Of a stretch of 15,380 nt of DNA, positions 8,686 through 15,380 are shown in pieces (position 1 is the stretch's first letter; every line of letters begins with the position of its first letter). Source of the DNA: Usnea hakonensis (lineage: Eukaryota; Ascomycota; Lecanoromycetes; Lecanorales; Parmeliaceae); NCBI GenBank assembly GCA_013423325.1, contig BLJB01000042.1, positions 1 through 15,380 of the forward strand. Direction: 5' to 3'. Under the pieces are notes generated by a model. The model ran no database searches. It had not been told where the DNA came from and worked only from the letters and a program-made list of their open reading frames with translations. The translations under genes and the position numbers were made by a program.

Positions 8686-9683
8686 GCCAAAATTCGGTTG
8701 AATTATAAAAAGTAGTAATACTAGATTTAATTATTTAAAATTTTAAGCCGAAAGGGTCTAGAGTATATATTAAATTTATTTACTAGCTATACTCCTTTAT
8801 TTTATCTAATAATACTATTAAAGATATTATAGATTATATAAAATAGTTCTAGTAAATTAATATTATAATTACTAATCTTTATAAATCTTTTAAGCTCCCT
8901 TAGGCCTACCTTATTTAATTATATCTAATCGGGCTCGAAGATATTTATAATATTTTTTAAATATCTTATATTTAGATATATACCTTTTATAATAATAATA
9001 TCTATATTTTCTAGGAAGTTACTTTAGCTATAATAAATAAAGAGAAGTATATATAAGTCTACTAGAATAAGGCTTATATTACTATAGCTACTACTAAAGT
9101 AAAGTCTACTTTAACTAAGTCTTATAATATCTATAGTTACTATAAAAAGTTTAGAAAAAAAGATAAGTATACTATATTTAAATATTAGATATTATATCTT
9201 TATTTAAAGTCTAAAAATTTTAAAATTAAGGTTAAAAAGGTTATTTTAGTTATAAAGATTACTACTATTAAGGCTTAAAAGAGTAAAAAGCGTAAGTTTA
9301 ATAAGGATAAAAATAATAAAGAAGAGAAGATCTATCTTAATTTTATTTATACTTCTAGGATTCCTATTTATAATACTTCTTATTACTACTCCTCTTATTC
9401 TTTTTAAGGCTATTAGAACTTATATCTAGCTATAAATATCTATATATTTATAGCTAGCCTAGCTCTAAATCTCTTAAAGTTATATATTATTAATAGTAGC
9501 TATAACTAAAGTACATTTTAGAATAAGACTAATTTTATTAAAATTAAGTTTTATTTTAGTTCTTAAATTAAAGGTATTAATAGCTAAATAATTATATTTA
9601 AGAATATTAGAATAATTAAATTTAAATATATTATTTTTAATATATATAAATTTCTTTTTATCTCTAGTATCCTCTTTATCCCC
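8686..9683 (+). mobile_element. Ty1/copia fragment interrupted by a gypsy LTR
   Basis: It contains gag and the first part of the protease of a Ty1/copia (Pseudoviridae) element in one plus-strand frame. The 5' LTR is not identified and the left border lies near the RIP-poor patch 8650-8700. On the right the coding frame stops matching the family exactly where the LTR of gypsy-2 starts at 9684, so the rest of this element was displaced or lost. Confidence 0.7.
8703..9683 (+). pseudogene. gag: copia gag and N-terminal protease
   Basis: The frame of codon 8703 reads as a copia-type capsid (UBN2/Retrotran-gag like): tryptophans lost to TAG, then a conserved helical part, ending in a Leu/Glu-rich stretch (LIGLEDIYNIF near 8928). 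A former zinc knuckle lies at 9132-9185, where Tyr replaces Cys and His: the spacing is C-x2-C-x8-H-x4-C, four residues longer than the usual C-x2-C-x4-H-x4-C. It is followed by a stop that would have been Trp. Around 9483 the sequence YIINSSYN is a degraded copia aspartic protease active site (WIIDSG type, Asp now Asn), and ILFIP at 9669-9683 matches the conserved VLYIP-like strand further on. The reading stops there at the inserted LTR. Confidence 0.72.
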
Positions 9684-9702
9684 TATAAGCGCATGGCTTA
9701 TA
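9684..9702. repeat. palindrome at the LTR start
   Basis: The arms tataagc and gcttata flank a gcatg centre. The CA and TG in the centre survived RIP although everything around lost them. The right arm repeats the LTR's 3' terminus. Confidence 0.6.
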
Positions 9703-9709
9703 TAGCTTA

Positions 9710-9756
9710 ATAACTTAGTCTAGAAAGATATAACTTAGTCTAGGAAGGTATAACTA
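9710..9756 (+). repeat. 20-bp tandem repeat in the LTR
   Basis: Two units, ataacttagtctagaaagat (9710-9729) and ataacttagtctaggaaggt (9730-9749), are followed by the start of a third, ataacta. It lies upstream of the TATA-like box in what would be U3, where short repeated enhancer elements are common in LTR retrotransposons. A regulatory role is inference. Confidence 0.7.
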
Positions 9757-9773
9757 GGCCTTAAAGGCCTCTT

Positions 9774-9785
9774 ATATATAAACCT
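9774..9785 (+). promoter_or_regulatory. TATA-like box of the gypsy-2 LTR
   Basis: The sequence tatatataaacc lies about 90 bases into the LTR, downstream of the tandem repeat and about 150 bases before the LTR end. It fits a core promoter starting the R region, but the AT-rich background lowers its value. Confidence 0.35.
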
Positions 9786-9938
9786 TAAGTACTCTAAATC
9801 TTTTATTATCCTTAAGAATTAAGATTATAATTACTATTATATTAAGTACTCTAAGCGAGACTATATAATAAGACCTATTAGGTCTAATATTATTATATTA
9901 ATTCTTCTTTATATCTAGAAGCTCGGCTTATAATAATA

Positions 9939-9951
9939 TAGTAGAATACTA
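9939..9951 (+). other. possible primer-binding site of gypsy-2
   Basis: Six bases after the LTR comes tagtagaatacta, which before RIP could have been TGGtagaatacta. A TGG complementary to the CCA end of a tRNA just inside the 5' LTR is expected. The tRNA cannot be named. Confidence 0.25.
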
Positions 9952-9989
9952 TAAAATAATAATCCCTTAAAGACTAGATAAAGACCTTC

Positions 9990-11110
9990 TAATTTTATCT
10001 TCCTCTCTAATATAAATAGATAAATTACTATTAAGTCTAGATACCTCTATTAGCTAAGAGATTACTAGATAGCTATTAGAGTAGATATAAGTTCTCGAAA
10101 GAGAGATAATATTATACGCTTCTTTTTACTCCTAAAGGGGAAGAGTATCTATAGATCTTAAAGGCCTAGTACCCTTTTATATAATAAGGAGTAGTACTAT
10201 AATAATTCTATTTATAAAAATATTAACTATAATATAAGATTAGAAAATTAAATATAATAAGTTTCTACTCTTTATAGGGCCTTCTATAGATATTAAATTA
10301 TAAATTATAGACTTAAATAACTTCTTTAATTTATAGTTAATTAAAGACTTAGCTATTTAAGTATCTACTACGTATTTTTATCTAGGCCCGAAAATTAAGA
10401 AATAAATCTAGTTAATAAGATTAATAGAGAATTAGAGTACTTTTAAAAACTAGAAACTATTATAAAAGTAGTTATTAGAAAATTACTCTATTAAAGATAT
10501 AATATTAGATATAGAACTTAAAATAAAATATATTTATATAAGATCCTTTAAATTTATTTAAAACTTTATTAACTATTTTAAGACCTTTATAATAGATCTT
10601 TTTTAGAATAACTCTATTATTTATTACGCGTTTAGAAGAAAATTATCGTTTAAGATACTTAATTAAATTTATTAATTTTAGATAATATTATTAGATATTT
10701 TTATAGGATTTAAATAAGTAGCTTAATAAATAGAAAACTATATTAAAATAGATAAAAAGACTATTAAAGATAGAGATAATATAGAAAATAATAGATAAAA
10801 GAAGGTTTAATTCGCTATTACTATTAAAGGACCTAATAGATCCTACTTATAGTTACCTCGACTAGATAATACCTCTAGAGTTAATAAAATAAAATAAGTT
10901 AATATCTATAATAATTATTAAAAGAAGAGATAAGAGATTAAAGTATATAAATATTATAATATTAAGAGATATTAGATAAAAAACTATATTAAAATATTAT
11001 TAAATTATAATTATTTAAAAGAGTATCTATAATAGCTAAGATTATATTATAAGACTAAAAGGCCTCTAAGGACTAAATTAGATATTTAATATTTTTAATT
11101 TTATTAAGAT
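9990..11110 (+). pseudogene. gag: gypsy-2 gag with CCHC zinc knuckle
   Basis: The region between the 5' LTR and pol is stop-rich in all frames, and the capsid part cannot be assigned to one frame with confidence. Near its end, in the frame of codon 10922, a former zinc knuckle is clear at 10946-10987: Tyr at the positions C-x2-C-x4-H-x4-C, with IK at 10961-10966, and RIP converting TGC/TGT and CAC/CAT to TAC/TAT. Upstream of it is a basic Asn/Arg/Lys-rich stretch, as in other gypsy gag tails. The start codon was probably lost (ATG to ATA), so the start given is approximate. Gag is one frame off from pol. Confidence 0.6.
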
Positions 11111-14100
11111 CGAAGCTATATAAATAAAATAGATAATTTATAGAATTAAAAAAGATCTTAAAGTAGAAACTATTATAAATAACTTTTTAGAATTTTTAGA
11201 AATATAGATATAACTAAAAAAATAATATTATTATTTAAATCTAAATTTATAATAGTATAGCTACCTAATTATAATTATAAATATTAATAAATTATAGAGT
11301 AATTACTAACTTTATTAAAATATCCTTTATTAAATTTTTAAGAATTATATTATTATATATAAAGATAGCTAAGATAATTAATATTAATAGAAATACTATT
11401 AATCTAGTATTCTCTAATATTCTATATTAAATTAGAATTAATAACTATTATTATATCTTTCGAGCTATCTCGATAAAGGGCTAATAGATTATTTTAGATC
11501 TATTATAATTTCGAGAAGTAAATCTTATTATTAATTAAAAAATAAGCTAAATAACTATAATAAAAAAAATTAGAATATTATAATAATTTAACTTTAAAAA
11601 AGAGATTAGGGATAAGATTATATATATCTATTATATCTTTTTAGAGGTCTTAATAGGGCCTAGCGAAGCTAAGGTCTTTCTAATAATATATATTAAATAC
11701 GCTAATATCTTTAATAAAGATATAAGTACTAAACTACCCCCTTATAGAGATAAACTTAATTATTTAATAGATCTTTAATTAGAGGTAACGCCTCCTTTTA
11801 GATCTCTCTATAATCTTTCTAAGATTAAATTAGAAGTATTAAGAGACTATACTAAATAAAATCTAAAGTTAGATTTTATTAAATATTTTAAATTCTCTAT
11901 AAGAGTATCTATTCTATTTATTAAAAAAAAAGATAGAGGGCTACGCCTTTATATAGATTATAGAGACCTTAATATAATTATTATTAGAAATTAATATCTT
12001 ATTCTATTAATTTCTAAAATCTTTAATTAACTTTATTATATAAAGAGATATATTAAGATTAATCTTTAAAGAGTTTATAATCTATTTTAAATTAAAGAAG
12101 ATAATAAATAGAAAACGGCCTTCTAAATTAAATAAAGATTATTCGAGTATTATATAATATTTTTTAAACTAGTTAACGCCCCTTTAACTTTTTAATTATA
12201 TATTAATAAAGCTTTTATATACCTTATTAATATTACTATAATTATATATCTAAATAATATTTTAATCTATTTAAAGAATATTAATAATTATAAAAAATAT
12301 ATTAAATAAGTTCTAGATACTTTTAGAATCTATAATCTTTTTACTAAGCTAGAAAAATATAAATTTAATATTAATATTATTAAGTTTTTAAATTATATTA
12401 TTAGTCCTAATAATATCTTAATAGATTTAGAAAGGGTTATTATAATTATTAATTAACTAATCCCTAAAATAATAAAATAAGTCTAATTATTCTTAGAATT
12501 TTATAATTTCTATTAAAGATTTATCTATAATTATAATAGAATAGCTAAAGATCTAATTAAATTTATAAAGGCCTTAAAGTCTTTTATTTAATTAACCGCT
12601 ATCGAATTTATTTTTAGAGAGTTAAAGACTACCTTTATAAAGACTTTTTTATTAGTATATTATAACCCTTAGAGACCCTTTATTATTAAGATAGATATTA
12701 GTATATATACTATTTTAGATATTCTTTTATAGAAGTAAAATAATATCTATATCTATTTAATAATATTTTATAATAGAAAATTTATATTTATAAATATATT
12801 TTTTATACTTCTAATTAAGAATTATTAACTATTATAATATTATTTTAAATATAATAATAATACCTCGAAGACTTATTATACTAAATTATAATTATTATAG
12901 ATTATTATAACTTAAAGTTCTTTCTAATTATAAAGATTCTAAGTCGAAAATAGGCCTATTAGGCCGAATTCCTATTAATATATAATTTTAAAATCTAGTA
13001 TTAATCTAAAAAATAGAACCTTATAGATACCCCCTTAAGGAGAATAGATTATAACGAGCTCGATATATTATATATTATAATTTTATTTTTTAAGCTAATT
13101 ACTATTTTAATTATAAAAGATTATAAGATATTAAAGAATATTATAGAGAATTTAAATTAATTAGAGTAAGAGGATTTTAAGCTAAAGGCCTCTAAAAAAG
13201 TAAAAAGGTTTAGAGCTAGAAATCTTTAAAGAGCGAGAAAATAAGATTTTTAAACTATTATAGACTATCTTATAAAAGATTATTAAAAAACTATTATTTT
13301 ATTTAGAGGCTTAAATTATAAATAGATCTAATTTTAAATAATTAATAGAGTTTCTATATTTCTAAAAAAATTAATTATTTATATTTTATAATAAAATCTT
13401 AAGATTTAGAGTCCTCTAAAACTTTTATAACTTTTTAACTATTAATTATATAGATCGAAATAGAACCCTCGGTATATTTAAATATTAATTCTATTAGCTA
13501 TAAATAATAAAGGATATAGATAAATATATCTAGATTTATAATATATATTAGAAAATAAAAAAGTCTAAATATTTATTTTATAGTAAACTTATTTCTATCC
13601 CTATACTAGATAGGCCTTAAACGGCTATTATAATTAATTTTATTATAAATCTACTATTTAGTAAAGAAGTATTAAAAGAGGTCTATAATACTATTATAAT
13701 TATTATTAATAGATTTAATAAGATATACTATTATATTCTTTATAGGAAGATAATAATATCTAAATAATTTATACTTCTATTTATTTAAAAAGTTTTTCGT
13801 TTATATAGACTCTATAAATCGATTATTAGTAATTAAGATATATTATTTATATTATATTTCTAGTAAGCTTTAGTTAAGACTTTAGGGGTAGATTATTAAT
13901 TATCTATTATATATTATTAATAGATAAATAGCTTAATCGAGTAATTAAACTAAATTATTAAATAGTATCTTCGAGTATATATTAACTATTAATAAAATAA
14001 TTAGATATTATTATTAACCCTAGCTAAATATATCTATAATATAAGTATTTATAGTACTACTTAATATAGCCCCTTTTTTATTTATAATAAAAGAGATTCT

Positions 14101-14125
14101 AAACTTTTCTAGCTATTAGATATTC
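11110..14125 (+). pseudogene. pol: gypsy-2 pol: protease, RT, RNase H, integrase (truncated)
   Basis: All domains share the frame of codon 11281. Protease: the active site at 11290 reads NYRVITNF, a RIP form of D-C-G-A-x-T-N-F. RT: about 11800-12330, with the first catalytic Asp at 12061 now Asn and the YLDD box at 12247-12258 now YLNN, followed by ILIYL. RT end and RNase H: FLEFYNFY near 12490, catalytic Asp kept at 12694. Integrase: HHCC zinc-binding part about 13440-13560, then IPILDRP near 13600; D1 at 13636 and D2 at 13831 are Asn, and Glu at 13939 is intact, giving exact D2-x35-E spacing. The frame ends after an SPF motif near 14071 and is lost at about 14125. Any chromodomain or 3' LTR is missing. 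Confidence 0.88.
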
Positions 14126-14135
14126 TATAAGGAGA

Positions 14136-15380
14136 ATGGAAAAGATGAAGTATAATAACCAACATAAAGAGACGCTATTCACGATAGGTAGGGAATTAGG
14201 GAAGGAAGAGATACTACTAGATATAGACGTAGAGGGAGACACTCCTTCGGAGAAAGAGAGGTATAACGACGCGGAAATAGAATAGGACGCGACTACCGCG
14301 CCTATAGTACTAATAAGACTAGGAGGGGGCCTAGATATAATACTTCTAATACTTAAGACGCTATTCGGGTAAGTACTAGATAAATACCAAGAAATAGGAA
14401 ACGCGTCTATAGAAGTTATATAAGAGTACGCGAAAACCTAAAACGAAATAATTATAAAACTACGTGTAGAGCTATAATAGGAAAGGGAGAAATAGACTAG
14501 TTAGTAGAAAAAAGAATAGATTAGGAGCTAGACTAGTACGCTAATATATTAAGATAGCCCGGCCGCTAAATAGAACTAAGGGAATCTATTTAAAATATCT
14601 AGGGGACCCCCCCCCCGCGCTATAGCCTATACGATCTAACCTAAAGATTCGAGAAAATGGAAATAGCTCCTAATATAGGTTAGGGATAAGAAGGATAGGA
14701 AGAGTATAGGAGAAATAGTAGAAGAAATCCTAGGAAAGCTAAAGAATACGCGAATATAAAAAGGGGAGGTTAACTAATTAGAGATAGCGCGTTATCTTTA
14801 TAGTGGCGACCTCCTAATTTAAATAACTATAACGGACGCTAAGGAGGAATTAGAAAGGGATACGTCCTAGCTTATAGAGAGGTACGTATCGGCTAGAGTA
14901 ATATAAAAGATCTACCTAGTAATAGTATATAGTATTAGGGTTAGGGGGGTTAATACTAGCGCGTAGCTAGGAATAAAGAAGAGGCTTAAATAAGATAACT
15001 AAAAGTAATATCCGAACCTAGAGATTATAGGAATTAGGTAGCTATCTAATAGCTATAAGATAAAAAAGTACTCGTTATTAGTACTAAACCTCCCGACCCT
15101 AGAGATAGTAGATACCCTAATACTAAACGGACTCGTTAAAGCGAAAAAAATGAAAGCTATAGAGAGATTCGACTAGATAACCTCCCTAATTAGGTACTAT
15201 AAATACTAGGAATATAGTTATATCGCGAGAACGTATAAAAACGAAGTACGGTATACAGAATATAATCAGATATACGATACCCGAACATATATAATAGTAG
15301 TACCGGTAGTAGCCCTAGGATACGCGGCGTACGGGAAGAAAGGCTATACTATATATAATATAGACTACTAGTTTAAGGCT
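14136..15380 (+). pseudogene. LINE (Tad1-type) ORF1, 5' part, runs off the right edge
   Basis: An intact ATG opens 415 codons in register to the last base, broken only by TAA/TAG. ORF1 proteins of non-LTR retrotransposons bind element RNA. Residues about 80-130 have coiled-coil character (EYAKT, KLRVEL, EREK). Residues about 190-330 form a charged globular part (GEIVEEILGKL, SGDLLI, GIKKRLK). Three former zinc knuckles close it, with Tyr for Cys/His: 15195-15236 (C-x2-C-x4-H-x4-C), 15252-15290 (C-x2-C-x3-H-x4-C) and 15321-15368 (C-x2-C-x4-H-x6-C). This triple pattern is known from Tad1 and Jockey-like ORF1. RIP is milder than in the gypsy parts: TG/CA remain at the start (14136-14200) and near 15150 and 15255-15290. 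Confidence 0.78.
14607..14616 (+). repeat. C10 homopolymer in LINE ORF1
   Basis: Ten consecutive C follow agggga. CpC is not a RIP target, so the run survives amid AT-rich sequence. The reading frame is in register across it. Confidence 0.9.

Larger units (their letters stand above)
9684..9932 (+). repeat. 5' LTR of gypsy-2
   Basis: The segment begins TATAAGC and ends GCTTATA, perfect 7-bp terminal inverted repeats that would be TGTAAGC...GCTTACA before RIP, giving the canonical TG...CA ends. The left end falls exactly where the copia protease reading breaks, and gag-like sequence follows on the right. Length is 249 bp, within the usual range for fungal gypsy LTRs. It contains a TATA-like box and a short tandem repeat. 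The 3' partner LTR is not in the window. Confidence 0.68.
9684..14125 (+). mobile_element. second Ty3/gypsy element, 3'-truncated
   Basis: It has a 5' LTR, gag, protease, RT, RNase H and integrase in the Ty3/gypsy order, plus strand, inserted into the copia gag-pol. The pol sequence differs clearly from gypsy-1: RT wording, a protease present, and the integrase running into a PDRP linker. The 3' part, beyond the integrase SPF motif, is missing, because the LINE ORF1 region starts at about 14126-14136. It is RIP-mutated throughout but free of frameshifts in pol. Confidence 0.85.

Noticed and set aside
1..15380. Recoded genetic code with TAA/TAG as sense codons
   Set aside because: Stops also fall where Trp is conserved (chromodomain, zinc-knuckle flanks), and Cys/His/Asp positions are mutated too; RIP explains all of these at once.
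1..15380. CpG methylation decay as the cause of the composition
   Set aside because: CG dinucleotides are kept throughout; it is CA/TG that are missing.
14136..15380. Gag of an LTR element
   Set aside because: Three consecutive zinc knuckles with spacings x2-x4-x4, x2-x3-x4 and x2-x4-x6 fit LINE ORF1 better than the one or two CCHC of LTR gag.

Overview
The window looks like an AT-rich transposon graveyard from a filamentous ascomycete fungus. The decisive sign is dinucleotide composition. CpA and TpG are almost absent over long stretches (bases 1-480 hold one TpG, at 73-74, and no CpA), TpA is in large excess, and CpG survives. This is the mark of repeat-induced point mutation (RIP, CpA to TpA on either strand). 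It has turned Gln (CAA/CAG) and Trp (TGG) codons into TAA/TAG, Cys and His into Tyr, and many Asp into Asn. I see no intact host gene, no tRNA or rRNA and no CRISPR array. All genes below are pseudogenes whose frames can still be read if TAA/TAG are taken as former Gln or Trp codons.

Layout. (1) 1-636, minus strand: the 5' part of an unidentified mutated ORF that runs off the left edge. (2) About 650-3526, plus strand: a 5'-truncated Ty3/gypsy chromovirus pol (reverse transcriptase, RNase H, integrase, chromodomain), then a purine tract and a probable 3' LTR to about 3787. (3) About 4202-5551: an unidentified Gln-rich, coiled-coil pseudogene with a 45-bp in-frame tandem repeat. It ends inside an island of about 300 bp (5436-5740) that largely escaped RIP and carries a polypurine tract followed by an LTR-like TGTTATG start. 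(4) 5741-8683: about 3 kb of unassigned element sequence with two surviving ATG codons and conflicting frames. (5) 8703-9683: Ty1/copia gag and the start of its protease, cut off by (6) the 5' LTR of a second gypsy element (9684-9932, with matching terminal inverted repeats). That element's gag (CCHC knuckle) and pol (protease, RT, RNase H, D,D-35-E integrase) run to about 14125, where it is truncated. (7) 14136-15380: the start of a LINE ORF1 of the fungal Tad1 type, with three former zinc knuckles, running off the right edge.

All recognisable elements lie on the plus strand and are joined nose to tail or nested. This fits successive insertions into one AT-rich, presumably heterochromatic block. 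The recognised parts are ordinary RIP-degraded retroelements. The parts that resist assignment are the 45-bp repeat gene, the 5436-5740 island and the 5.8-8.7 kb element.
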